A stretch of DNA of 64,000 nt from Seongchinamella sediminis (GTDB taxonomy: Bacteria > Pseudomonadota > Gammaproteobacteria > Pseudomonadales > Halieaceae), in NCBI RefSeq assembly GCF_003457605.1, contig NZ_QRAN01000010.1, positions 62,001 to 126,000 on the forward strand. Direction: 5' to 3'. Positions 1 through 8,181 of the stretch are shown here, one piece after another. The notes below the pieces were generated by a model. That model did not search any database. It worked only from the letters and a program-made list of their open reading frames with translations, and was not told the DNA's origin. Positions within the stretch are counted from its first letter, which is position 1. Every line of letters begins with the position of its first letter. Made by a program: the position numbers and the translations under genes.

Positions 1-740
1 CAGCCGCCGTGCAGGCGGGGGAAGCCATCCTCGACGTTGGCTGCGGTTGCGCCGACACCTCACTGGCGCTGCTGCAAAGAACGGGGCCGGCAGGCCGGGT
101 GCTGGGTGTGGATATTTCCGGCCCCATGCTGGAGGTGGCCGGCCAGAAAAAGCAGCAGTTGGATGCCGACCTGCAGTCGGCGCTTTCATTCCAGCAGGCC
201 GACGCCAGCAACCACCGCTTCGATGCCGGCGCGTACGACCTTATGTTCTCGCGTTTCGGGGTCATGTTTTTTGCCGATCCCGCCGCCGCCTTCGCCAATA
301 TCCGCCGGGCGCTGAAACCCGGTGGCCGCCTGGCGTTCATCTGCTGGGCCCCGATACCCGGTAACGACTGGGTTACCGTGCCCATGGGCGCCGCCCTGCA
401 GCATCTGCCCAAGCCGGAGCCGCTGCCGCCCCACGCGCCCGGGCCCTTCGGCCTCGCCGATCGGGAATTTGTCGAGCGCATGCTCACCGGGGCGGGCTTT
501 GCCGACATCAACATCGACCCATTCAAGCCCACCCTGCGCTTTGGTCATGGCATGGCCCGGGAACAGATCGGCGACTTCTTTATCGACGCCGGTCCGGCCT
601 CGCGCCTGCTCAGGGAGGCGCCGCCGGAACGGGTGGCGACCGCCCGCGAGGCCATCCGCGAGGCCGTCATGCCCTTCTACGACGGCGAGACCGTCAACCT
701 GGCGGGCAGCTGCTGGATTGTAACGGCCCGCAATCACTGA
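1..740 (+). CDS. Class I SAM-dependent methyltransferase, 5' partial
   Basis: The frame is open from the left edge to a TGA at 738-740, so the true start lies outside the window; the first possible start inside is a GTG at 9, giving 243 residues. Motif I is visible near the edge (ILDVGCGCADTSLAL), followed by an acidic loop (GVDISGPML), as in the class I Rossmann methyltransferases that bind S-adenosylmethionine. A second signature, RRALKPGGRLAFICW, is the post-motif II strand typical of the UbiE/Methyltransf_11-25 group. The substrate cannot be told. The gene lies 117 bp upstream of the ectoine operon and is probably a separate unit. Confidence 0.85.
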   Translation, partial: AAVQAGEAILDVGCGCADTSLALLQRTGPAGRVLGVDISGPMLEVAGQKKQQLDADLQSALSFQQADASNHRFDAGAYDLMFSRFGVMFFADPAAAFANIRRALKPGGRLAFICWAPIPGNDWVTVPMGAALQHLPKPEPLPPHAPGPFGLADREFVERMLTGAGFADINIDPFKPTLRFGHGMAREQIGDFFIDAGPASRLLREAPPERVATAREAIREAVMPFYDGETVNLAGSCWIVTARNH

Positions 741-776
741 CAGCGCAGGGCCGGTTACAGTCTCCGCAGCCGTCAA

Positions 777-806
777 TTGGGTCATTGCGCTGCGCTGTGC
801 TATGTT
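777..806 (+). promoter_or_regulatory. Candidate sigma70 promoter of the ectoine operon
   Basis: A TTGGGT hexamer at 777-782 and TATGTT at 801-806 are 18 bp apart and sit about 50 bp before the first gene of the operon. The match is moderate and no regulator gene for the operon lies next to it. Confidence 0.3.
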
Positions 807-857
807 TGCAGCATGCAACTGATCGAACACAGTGTACCGGGTTCTGTAAGGAGCTAG

Positions 858-2033
858 ATGTCGTCGGCATGGCAAAACGCGATCAGCGCCGCGCAACAGC
901 TGCGGCGCGAACTACATCAGTACCCTGAACTTGGTTGGCAGGAACAGCGCACCGCTGAACGTATTCGCCGGCAATTGACCGAGCTGGATATCCCCTGGCA
1001 GCCCTGCGCCGACACCGGCACCGTGGCCCGGCTTGGTCAGGACCAGGGCTCCTCCGGCCGCCATATCGCCCTGCGCGGCGACATCGACGCCCTGCCCATT
1101 CACGAGCAGAACGATCATCCCTGGCGCTCCCGGCACGAGGGCTGCATGCACGCCTGCGGCCACGACGGACACACGGCAACCCTGATGGCGGCGGCCCACT
1201 GGTTGAAACTGCACGAGGCGCAGTTAAGCGCGCCGGTCAGCCTGCTGTTCCAGCCCGCCGAGGAAGGCGGGCACGGCGCCCGGGAAATGATTGCCGATGG
1301 CGCACTGGAAGGGGTCGATGCGATTTACGGCTGGCACAACTGGCCGGCGCTTCCCTTCGGCATGATGCTGTGCCCTGACCATGCCGTTATGAGCGGCAAT
1401 GGCACCTTCGAAATCATCGTCACCGGCCGCGGCGGGCACGCCAGCCAGCCGGAACAATGTGCCGACCCGGTGCTGGCGGCCAGCGCCATTATCCTGAACC
1501 TGCAACAGGTGGTCAGCCGACGGCTACCACCCCAGAAGGCGGCAGTGGTCAGCGTGACCTCAATCGACGCACGCAGCGGGGAGACGGTCATACCGCAGAG
1601 CGCCAGGCTGGCCGGCAGTATTCGCATTCCCGACGACGACACCCGCTCACGCGTCAACGCCCTGATCACCGAGGTTTGCCAGCACAGCGCTGCGAGCTAT
1701 GGTGTCAGCTGCGAGGTCCAGCACAAGCACCGCTACAATGCGACTATCAACCACGCTCACCACGCCGGCATCGCCCGCGAACACTGGGCACAACTCTGGG
1801 GCAGCGCAGCCCTGGACAGGACCAGCGATACCCCGATTATGGCCTCCGAAGACTTCAGCTATTACCTGCAGAAAATCCCGGGGGCATTTGCCCTTATCGG
1901 CAGCGACGACGGTCCCGATCACCGGGCGCCCTGTCACAACGCCAGCTACGACTTTAACGACCGGCTGATTCCCCGAGTCACGGCCTACTTTTCACGCCTG
2001 GCGGGCATTGCTGTGCCCGCCGACATCGCCTGA
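858..2033 (+). CDS. doeB2: M20-family amidohydrolase, probable N-acetyl-diaminobutyrate deacetylase (DoeB2 type)
   Basis: A 391-residue member of the M20D (hippurate hydrolase/IAA-amino acid hydrolase) peptidases. The metal-site motifs are present: MHACGHDGHTA near residue 97, QPAEEGGHGA near 134 and ASEDFSYYL near the C-terminus. ATG at 858 follows a GGAG with 5-bp spacing. It is the first gene of a same-strand cluster with doeD, doeA and doeC. In ectoine breakdown, N-alpha-acetyl-diaminobutyrate must be deacetylated; classical DoeB is an aspartoacylase-like enzyme that is absent here, and an M20 enzyme (DoeB2) fills this place in some clusters. That role is inferred from context; from sequence alone one can only say M20 amidohydrolase. 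Confidence 0.7.
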   Translation: MSSAWQNAISAAQQLRRELHQYPELGWQEQRTAERIRRQLTELDIPWQPCADTGTVARLGQDQGSSGRHIALRGDIDALPIHEQNDHPWRSRHEGCMHACGHDGHTATLMAAAHWLKLHEAQLSAPVSLLFQPAEEGGHGAREMIADGALEGVDAIYGWHNWPALPFGMMLCPDHAVMSGNGTFEIIVTGRGGHASQPEQCADPVLAASAIILNLQQVVSRRLPPQKAAVVSVTSIDARSGETVIPQSARLAGSIRIPDDDTRSRVNALITEVCQHSAASYGVSCEVQHKHRYNATINHAHHAGIAREHWAQLWGSAALDRTSDTPIMASEDFSYYLQKIPGAFALIGSDDGPDHRAPCHNASYDFNDRLIPRVTAYFSRLAGIAVPADIA

Positions 2034-2046
2034 GTTTTACCCATCG

Positions 2047-2060
2047 GGGGCTGCGGCCCC
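2047..2060 (+). other. Short GC hairpin between doeB2 and doeD
   Basis: GGGGC-TGCG-GCCCC forms a compact 5-bp stem in the 54-bp gap. There is no T-run, so it is more likely an mRNA-stabilising or processing element than a terminator. Confidence 0.35.
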
Positions 2061-2087
2061 TGTCGAACATCGCCAATGGAGACGAGT

Positions 2088-3356
2088 ATGAGCATTTTTG
2101 ACCAGCGAGAATCCGACATCCGAGCCTACTGCCGGGTCTACCCGGCTGTTTTCGACAAGGCCCAGAATGCGCGCCAGACCGACGAAAACGGCAAGGAGTA
2201 CATCGACTTCTTTGCCGGCGCCGGAGTATTGAACTTTGGCCACAACAACAAGCGCATGAAGCAGGCGATTATCGACTACCTGCAGGCGGACGGTGTGCTG
2301 CACAGCCTGGATCTACACACCACCGCGAAGCGCAAATTCATGCAGCGCTTCACCGAGGTGATACTCGAGCCGCGGAACATGCCCCATAAAATGCAGTTCA
2401 TGGGCCCAACCGGCACCAACGCGGTGGAAGCGGCACTGAAAATTGCCCGCCGGGCGACCGGCAGGAGACAAGTAGTCGCTTTTGCCCACGGCTTCCACGG
2501 CATGACCCTCGGGTCGCTTGCCTGCACTGCCAATGCCTACTTTCGCGGTGCCTCCGGTGTCCCGCTGGAACATGTTGTGCACTACCCCTTTGGCTGCGAA
2601 GCACCGTGCCAATCCTGCGAGATGGGTTGCGGCACCGAGCTTCTCGACCACCTGGCAGCGCAGTACGCGGACAGCTCAAGTGGTTTGCAAGCGCCCGCGG
2701 CATTTCTTGTTGAAGCGATACAGGCCGAGGGCGGCGTCAACGTCGCCAGTAAAGCCTGGCTGCAGAAACTGGCGAAGCTGGCGAAAAGCCTCGGCTCCCT
2801 GCTTATCGTAGACGACATACAGGTCGGCGTCGGCCGAACCGGCAGCTTTTTCAGTTTCGACGACTGCAATATCGACCCTGATGTCATTTGCCTGGCGAAA
2901 GGTGTGGGCGGCATAGGCACACCGCTGGCGATGAACCTGGTGAAGCCGGAAGTGGACAAACACTGGTCACCGGGTGAGCACACCGGCACCTTCAGGGGGC
3001 AAAACCTGTCCTTCGTCGCCGGCTGCGAGGCACTGTCCTACTTTGAAAACAGCGAGCTGATGGACGAGGTCAAAACCAAAACCGCGCAGATACGCAGCGC
3101 GGTCGACCCGCTGGAGAAGTACCCGCAGGTGCAAGTGCGTGGCAAGGGCATGATTGTAGGACTGGACGTGGGCAGCGGTGACCGGGCCAGCGACATCCTC
3201 AAGCAATGCTTTGAACAGGGTTTGCTGATTACCGCCTGCGGCACCGGCGGCCGGGTACTGAAAATCATTCCCCCGCTCACCATTCCGAGCGAGGATCTGG
3301 CCGAGGGCCTGGAGATACTGGTTACCACCGCAGAAAAGGTGCTGGAGGCCGCATGA
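2088..3356 (+). CDS. doeD: Diaminobutyrate-2-oxoglutarate transaminase (DoeD/EctB-like)
   Basis: A class III PLP-dependent aminotransferase of 422 residues. GPTGTNAVEAALK is the phosphate-binding region, DDIQVGVGRTG contains the PLP-ring Asp (about 242) and LAKGVGG holds the Schiff-base Lys (about 271). The overall pattern is EctB-like. In ectoine use it would move the amino group of L-2,4-diaminobutyrate to 2-oxoglutarate, giving aspartate semialdehyde. An ATG at 2076 is also in frame, but GGAG at 2078-2081 places the ribosome at ATG 2088. Unusually, residues 170-181 carry four cysteines spaced C-x3-C-x2-C-x3-C, which I do not recall from EctB and which may bind metal. The stop overlaps the next start (ATGA), implying coupled translation. 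No ectA or ectC is nearby, so a catabolic role is favoured. Confidence 0.85.
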   Translation: MSIFDQRESDIRAYCRVYPAVFDKAQNARQTDENGKEYIDFFAGAGVLNFGHNNKRMKQAIIDYLQADGVLHSLDLHTTAKRKFMQRFTEVILEPRNMPHKMQFMGPTGTNAVEAALKIARRATGRRQVVAFAHGFHGMTLGSLACTANAYFRGASGVPLEHVVHYPFGCEAPCQSCEMGCGTELLDHLAAQYADSSSGLQAPAAFLVEAIQAEGGVNVASKAWLQKLAKLAKSLGSLLIVDDIQVGVGRTGSFFSFDDCNIDPDVICLAKGVGGIGTPLAMNLVKPEVDKHWSPGEHTGTFRGQNLSFVAGCEALSYFENSELMDEVKTKTAQIRSAVDPLEKYPQVQVRGKGMIVGLDVGSGDRASDILKQCFEQGLLITACGTGGRVLKIIPPLTIPSEDLAEGLEILVTTAEKVLEAA

Positions 3357-4627
3357 AACAACGCGATGACATGACCTTTCCGTTCGAGGAATATCAGCAC
3401 CGCCTGGCGCAGTTGCGAACCCGTATAGCGGAGCGGCGGCTGGATGCGGCGGTGATCACTGACCCGGAAAACATCATGTACCTGACGGATTACCAGACCA
3501 CCGGGTACTCATTCTTTCAGGCGCTGGTGATTCCGCTGGAAGACGAACCGTTCATGATTACCCGCGCCCTGGAAGAATCCAATATTTACGCGCGGACCTG
3601 GGTCGACCTGACCCGCCCCTACCCGGACACCGGCGATGCCATCCAGACCCTGGTGGACGCACTGCGTGAGTTTGGCCTGGCGAACAAGCATATCGGCTAC
3701 GAACGCAACAGCTATTTTTTCCCCGCCTACCAGCAGGACACCATCCATACCACGCTTACCGGCGCCAAACTGCTGGATTGTTTTGGCATTGTCGAGGAGG
3801 GCCGAGTCTGCAAATCTCCGGCGGAAATCGACCTTATGCACAAGGCGGCAGCCGCTACTGAGGCCGGTATCAGGGCGGGCATCGCCGCGAGTCAGCCGGG
3901 CGTGACGGAAAACGAGATCGGCGCCGCGATCAGCGATGCCATGTTTCGCGCCGGGGGAGAGCCACCCGCCGTGATGCCCTACGTCACCTCCGGACCCCGG
4001 ACCATGATTGGTCACGCTACCTGGGAAGGCCGTACTGTCGAGCCGGGTGAACACGTCTTTATCGAGGTTGGTGGCTGCTATCGGCGCTATCACACTGCCA
4101 TGATGCGGACCATCGTCCTCGGCGAATTGAGTGACTCGATGTACAAAGCACAGGAAACCATGAAACACGCGATCGGCACCATGCATGAACAGTTGCAGCC
4201 CGGCATGACTGTCTCTGATGTCGACAACATGATCCGCAATATCATCAGCCATAACGATGTCGGCGCTCGCCTGGTGACCCGCTCCGGCTACTCCATCGGT
4301 ATAGCGTTTCCGCCGAGCTGGGATGAGGGCTATATCGTGAGCCTCAAGCAGGGGGATTCAACCATCCTGCGCGAAGGCATGACCTTCCACGTTATTCCCT
4401 GGATGTGGGGCGTAGACGGGGACAAGACCTGCGGCATTTCCGACACCATTTACATTACCGACACGGGCTGTAAATCATTTTTCAGCCTGGATTACGATTT
4501 CACCGTCAAGCCCTGCTCAACAAAGGGAAACGCGTCCAGTTCCAGCAGTATCGCAACAATTTCGCCGCAAAAGGACAAACGCAACAAGCCGGATGAAAAG
4601 CCCGGAGAACCGCTTGGCGGTAACTAG
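3353..4627 (+). CDS. doeA: Ectoine hydrolase, M24 family (DoeA)
   Basis: A 424-residue M24 (creatinase/aminopeptidase P fold) protein. The N-terminal half has the creatinase-type domain (ENIMYLTDYQTTGYSFFQ), and the C-terminal half has the pita-bread fold with IGHATWEGRTVEPGEH and the region around YSIGIAFPPSWDEG. This arrangement is characteristic of DoeA/EutD, which opens the ectoine ring to N-alpha-acetyl-diaminobutyrate. It starts at the ATGA overlap with doeD. The last 30 or so residues, after VKPCSTKGN, form a Ser/Lys/Pro-rich tail that looks disordered and goes beyond the usual length of about 400 residues. Confidence 0.88.
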   Translation: MKQRDDMTFPFEEYQHRLAQLRTRIAERRLDAAVITDPENIMYLTDYQTTGYSFFQALVIPLEDEPFMITRALEESNIYARTWVDLTRPYPDTGDAIQTLVDALREFGLANKHIGYERNSYFFPAYQQDTIHTTLTGAKLLDCFGIVEEGRVCKSPAEIDLMHKAAAATEAGIRAGIAASQPGVTENEIGAAISDAMFRAGGEPPAVMPYVTSGPRTMIGHATWEGRTVEPGEHVFIEVGGCYRRYHTAMMRTIVLGELSDSMYKAQETMKHAIGTMHEQLQPGMTVSDVDNMIRNIISHNDVGARLVTRSGYSIGIAFPPSWDEGYIVSLKQGDSTILREGMTFHVIPWMWGVDGDKTCGISDTIYITDTGCKSFFSLDYDFTVKPCSTKGNASSSSSIATISPQKDKRNKPDEKPGEPLGGN

Positions 4628-4689
4628 CTATCGTCCTTCCCAACCAACCTGCGGCCTCGCGGACGAGGCCGCCAGCCCTGGAGCCTGTT

Positions 4690-6051
4690 ATGCTATTTGC
4701 AATAGACCCCGCGACCGGACAGTCACTCGGCGAGTATCCCTCGCTGGACCAAGCGGCGCTCAACCAGCACATTCAACGCGCGCAGGATGCCTATCCCGGA
4801 TGGCGCAAGACGCCCCTGCAGGAGCGTGCCCGGGTTCTGCAGGCTGTTGCGGCGTGCCTGCGACGGGAGAAAAGCGCGCTGGCCGAACTCATGGCCCGGG
4901 AAATGGGCAAGCCGGTGAAAGAAGGCGGACCCGAAGTTGAGAAGGCCGCCTGGTGCGCAGAGCATTACGCTGAGTTCGCCGAACGCTATTTACAGCGTGA
5001 GGAACTGCCTTCGGACGCTGCCTTGAGCTATGTGTGCTACCAGCCCCTCGGCACCACCCTGTCGATACTGCCCTGGAATGCGCCACTCTGGCTGGCGTTC
5101 CGCGCCCTGGCGCCGGCGCTGATGGCCGGCAACACCTGCGTGCTCAAACACGACCCGAACGTGCCCGGCTGCGGCGCTGCCATTGAGGGCATCTTTCGCG
5201 AGGCCGGCGCACCGACGGATATCGTGGTCAACATACCCATCGAGACGGCGATGGTTGAATCCGCCATCCGCCATCCCGCTGTTGCCGCGGTATCTTTCAC
5301 TGGCTCCGACCGGGCCGGTGCCATCGTCGCAAGCATTGCCGGCTCCGAGATCAAGCCTGTCGTTCTCGAACTGGGCGGCTCAGACCCATTCGTTGTGCTG
5401 GCCGATGCCGACCTGGAGAAAGCGGCTGACGTCGCCACCCTGTCGCGCATTATCAACGCCGGACAATCCTGCATCGCTGCCAAGCGGATCATTGTCGAAG
5501 CCCCGGTCTACGACCGTTTTATCGACCTGCTCAAACCACGCTTGCGGGCACTCACACTGGGTAATCCCCTGTCGACAGAGACCGACATCGGCCCCCTGGC
5601 CCGCGGCGACCTGCGCGACAACCTGCATCGCCAGGTACAGGAAACCGTGGCCGCCGGCGCAAACTGTGCCCTGGGCGGCGAACTACCGCAAGGTCCGGGG
5701 TTTTTCTACCCGGCGACCCTGCTGACCGAGGTCACCGACTCCATGTGCGCGTTTCGCGAGGAAACTTTTGGTCCGGTGATGGCTGTGACCAGGGCCGGGG
5801 ACGCCGAGCACGCCCTGGAGCTCGCAAATGCAACCGACTACGGCCTCGGGGCCGGCGTCTGGACCGGGAACCAGGAGATGGCAGAACAATTTGCCATGGA
5901 GATCAATGCCGGGCAGGTAGCAATCAACGGTATTGTCAAAACCGACCCGCGCCTGCCCAGTGGCGGTATCAAGCGCTCAGGGCTGGGCCGGGAGCTGGGG
6001 CCGCACGGGATACGTGAATTCGTTAATGCCAAGCAGGTCTGGATAGGCTAG
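4690..6051 (+). CDS. doeC: NAD(P)-dependent aldehyde dehydrogenase, probable aspartate-semialdehyde dehydrogenase (DoeC)
   Basis: A 453-residue aldehyde dehydrogenase. ILPWNAPLWLAF is the Asn-containing cofactor/oxyanion segment, VLELGGSDPFVV carries the general-base Glu and NAGQSCIAAKR the catalytic Cys. It closely resembles the succinate-semialdehyde dehydrogenase group, to which DoeC also belongs. As the last gene of the cluster it would oxidise aspartate semialdehyde to aspartate, completing ectoine breakdown. ATG 4690 follows GGAG at 4680-4683. Taken alone, the gene could equally act on succinate semialdehyde; the assignment rests on its position 62 bp behind doeA. Confidence 0.78.
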   Translation: MLFAIDPATGQSLGEYPSLDQAALNQHIQRAQDAYPGWRKTPLQERARVLQAVAACLRREKSALAELMAREMGKPVKEGGPEVEKAAWCAEHYAEFAERYLQREELPSDAALSYVCYQPLGTTLSILPWNAPLWLAFRALAPALMAGNTCVLKHDPNVPGCGAAIEGIFREAGAPTDIVVNIPIETAMVESAIRHPAVAAVSFTGSDRAGAIVASIAGSEIKPVVLELGGSDPFVVLADADLEKAADVATLSRIINAGQSCIAAKRIIVEAPVYDRFIDLLKPRLRALTLGNPLSTETDIGPLARGDLRDNLHRQVQETVAAGANCALGGELPQGPGFFYPATLLTEVTDSMCAFREETFGPVMAVTRAGDAEHALELANATDYGLGAGVWTGNQEMAEQFAMEINAGQVAINGIVKTDPRLPSGGIKRSGLGRELGPHGIREFVNAKQVWIG

Positions 6052-6106
6052 CGACCGATCCGGATTCCGGGGGCCGCGCGGAATGCATTTGAATATCACC
6101 GCAATG

Positions 6107-6130
6107 ATTGGCATGCTAGCGAGTGCCAAT
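6107..6130. promoter_or_regulatory. Perfect 7-bp inverted repeat upstream of sodB
   Basis: ATTGGCA-N10-TGCCAAT lies about 80 bp before the sodB start and overlaps the place of a -35 element for a TATAGT box at 6147-6152. Its size and symmetry fit an operator for a dimeric repressor. No known regulator consensus was recognised. Confidence 0.4.
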
Positions 6131-6155
6131 TGCCATTCGCTTTCCGTATAGTGCG

Positions 6156-6177
6156 CTGCCAGCCAACGCGCTGGCAG
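6156..6177 (+). other. 5'-leader hairpin before sodB
   Basis: CTGCCAG-N8-CTGGCAG forms a perfect 7-bp stem directly behind the TATAGT box, so it would be at the very 5' end of the sodB mRNA. It could stabilise the message or end readthrough from doeC. Confidence 0.35.
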
Positions 6178-6211
6178 TCTTTATTGCCACTCACAACACA
6201 GGAGATACACC

Positions 6212-6790
6212 ATGGCTATTACCCTTCCGGATCTGCCCTACGCAATGAATGCCCTCGAACCCCATATTTCCCAGGAAACCCTGGAGTACCATTACGGCAA
6301 ACACCACGCCACCTACGTCGACAAGCTGGGGCCTCTCATTGAAGGCACGGACCAGCAGGACGCCGACCTGGAAACCATCGTCAAGAACTCCAGCGGCGGC
6401 GTATTCAACAACGCGGCCCAGGTCTGGAACCACACCTTCTACTGGAACTGCCTGAGCCCCAACGGCGGCGGCGAAGCCAGCGGCGCCGTGGCGGACAAGA
6501 TCAACGCCGCCTTCGGCTCCTTTGACAAATTCAAGGAAGAGTTCACCGCCAGCGCGGTCGGCAACTTCGGCTCAGGCTGGACCTGGCTGGTGCAGAAAGC
6601 CGACGGCTCGGTGGCGATTGCCAATACCAGCAATGCCGAAACCCCGCTGACCGGTGACTACACCCCGCTGCTGACTGTGGATGTGTGGGAGCACGCCTAC
6701 TACATTGATTACCGCAATGCGCGGCCCAAGTACATGGAGGCCTTCTGGGCACTGGTGAACTGGGACTTCGTCAACGCCAACCTGGCCTGA
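6212..6790 (+). CDS. sodB: Iron superoxide dismutase
   Basis: A 192-residue cytoplasmic superoxide dismutase that converts superoxide to oxygen and hydrogen peroxide. Metal ligands are visible: H27, H74 (in QVWNHTFYW) and the Asp and His of DVWEHAYYIDYRN. The NNAAQVWNHTFYW and GSGWTWLV segments are those of the Fe-type rather than the Mn-type enzyme. It is full length, with an AGGAG ribosome-binding site 9 bases before the ATG. It has its own leader with two dyads (6107-6130 and 6156-6177) and ends in front of a strong hairpin, so it is probably transcribed alone. Confidence 0.96.
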   Translation: MAITLPDLPYAMNALEPHISQETLEYHYGKHHATYVDKLGPLIEGTDQQDADLETIVKNSSGGVFNNAAQVWNHTFYWNCLSPNGGGEASGAVADKINAAFGSFDKFKEEFTASAVGNFGSGWTWLVQKADGSVAIANTSNAETPLTGDYTPLLTVDVWEHAYYIDYRNARPKYMEAFWALVNWDFVNANLA

Positions 6791-6803
6791 GCTGCCGCAC
6801 TCG

Positions 6804-6830
6804 TGCCCGGCCACCCTGCGTGGCCGGGCA
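6804..6830 (+). terminator. Strong hairpin after sodB
   Basis: TGCCCGGCCAC-N5-GTGGCCGGGCA is a perfect 11-bp stem 13 bp behind the sodB stop. No T-run follows, so it may act as a 3' mRNA-stabilising stem or partial terminator rather than a canonical intrinsic terminator. Confidence 0.55.
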
Positions 6831-6866
6831 TGCATCAACAGCAACCCTAGCCGCAAGGAGCTAGCC

Positions 6867-7505
6867 ATGATCACCATCCATCACCTGGGCGTTTCCCAGT
6901 CGGACCGTATCGTCTGGCTGATGGAAGAGCTGGGCCTCCCCTACGAACTGAAGTGGTACGACCGGGGTGACGACTTCCTGGCCCCGCCGGAGTACCGCGC
7001 GCTTCATCCCGCGGGCACTGCGCCCATCATCACCGATGGTGACCTGGTGCTGGCCGAGTCCACGGCGATTGTCGAGTACATCTCCCGGAAGCACGGCGAG
7101 GGGCGGCTGTCAGTGGATGTCGACAGCCCGGACTACCCCCACTACCTGTTCTGGATGCAGTTCAACAACAACCTGCAGTGCGCCCTGTTCATCAAGGCAG
7201 CTGTGCGGGCCACCGGCGCCGAACCCGGCCCCGGCAACCTGATGCTGACCACTACCCAGCGCCGTGAAGACGGCCTTTATAATGCCCTGGAACAGCGGCT
7301 TGGCGAATCCGAGTACCTGGGAGGAGCGGCATTCAGCTGTGCTGACATCATGTCCATGTTCAACCTCACCTCCCTGGGCATGCTGGGAGGGCGGGAAATC
7401 AACGACAGCCTGCCCAATACCCGGGCTTACGTGGCCCGAATCGCCGCCCGCCCCGCTTACCAGAAGGCCATGGCCATTGCGGGGCCGGGCGCCAGCAGGC
7501 CCTGA
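6867..7505 (+). CDS. Glutathione S-transferase
   Basis: A 212-residue protein of the two-domain GST family. The N-terminal thioredoxin-fold half has HLGVSQSDRIVWLMEELG and the cis-Pro/Glu-Ser glutathione site (GTAPIITDGDLVLAEST), followed by an all-helical C-terminal half. It would conjugate glutathione to an electrophile or reduce peroxides; the substrate is unknown. ATG 6867 follows AAGGAG at good spacing. It lies in a run of stress genes on the same strand (sodB, PNPOx-fold, cbpAM), but gaps of 76-105 bp suggest partly separate units. Confidence 0.9.
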   Translation: MITIHHLGVSQSDRIVWLMEELGLPYELKWYDRGDDFLAPPEYRALHPAGTAPIITDGDLVLAESTAIVEYISRKHGEGRLSVDVDSPDYPHYLFWMQFNNNLQCALFIKAAVRATGAEPGPGNLMLTTTQRREDGLYNALEQRLGESEYLGGAAFSCADIMSMFNLTSLGMLGGREINDSLPNTRAYVARIAARPAYQKAMAIAGPGASRP

Positions 7506-7610
7506 ACCAGCGAGCGGCCGGGTGGTGACCGCGGCCGCGCGTGACCCGGGCAGAATCCGTAATCCGCGCCATACTGTACAAGGTAAGCGGCAACACCGAC
7601 GGAGGATAAA

Positions 7611-8093
7611 ATGGCTTTTAATGAATCCCTGGCGCACCTGCTGGAGGAGCGGCGCATCGCCACCCTGACTACCTTTGATACCAACGACATGCCCCATGTC
7701 ACCGCCGTCTGGTTCCTGTTCCAGGAGGGTGCCCTGTACATCGCCACCAGCGGTCACACGGAGAAGGGGCGCAACCTGGCGCGAGATCCACGCATGGCCC
7801 TGTGCATCGAATCCCGGGAAGACGGTCGGGAGGCAGGACTAAGCGCTTCAGGACGAGCCGAATTGCTGACCGGAGAGGCTGCCACTCCCCTGGCGAGGCA
7901 GATCAACGGCAAGTACCTGACGCCTGCAGGCATGGAGCATCCCGTCGTGGGGCCGGCATTTGCAGGCATGTCCGACATGGTAGTGAAACTGACGCCCCAA
8001 AAGTGGATTTCATGGGACATGGAAGCGATGGGCGCTGAACTGTTTACGCCAGACATGAGCATCGGCGATTATTTTTACCCAACGCTCAAGTGA
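7611..8093 (+). CDS. Pyridoxamine 5'-phosphate oxidase-fold protein
   Basis: A 160-residue split-barrel flavin-binding protein. The pattern LEERRIATLTTFDTNDMPHV, then TAVWFLFQEGALYIATS and NLARDPRMALCIE, is typical of the PNPOx-like/F420-dependent (TIGR03618-like) families. These bind FMN, F420 or heme and reduce varied substrates; the specific reaction cannot be told. GGAGG precedes ATG 7611. It is shorter than true PdxH and lacks its C-terminal part, so a role in pyridoxal phosphate synthesis is unlikely. Confidence 0.82.
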   Translation: MAFNESLAHLLEERRIATLTTFDTNDMPHVTAVWFLFQEGALYIATSGHTEKGRNLARDPRMALCIESREDGREAGLSASGRAELLTGEAATPLARQINGKYLTPAGMEHPVVGPAFAGMSDMVVKLTPQKWISWDMEAMGAELFTPDMSIGDYFYPTLK

Positions 8094-8181
8094 GCAGTCG
8101 GACCGCGACGCATTAACCCGAGGTATTGGCAGCACGCACCAAGCCTGCTGCGCCAGATAACAGTCCAGGAGCGAGAGGGCT

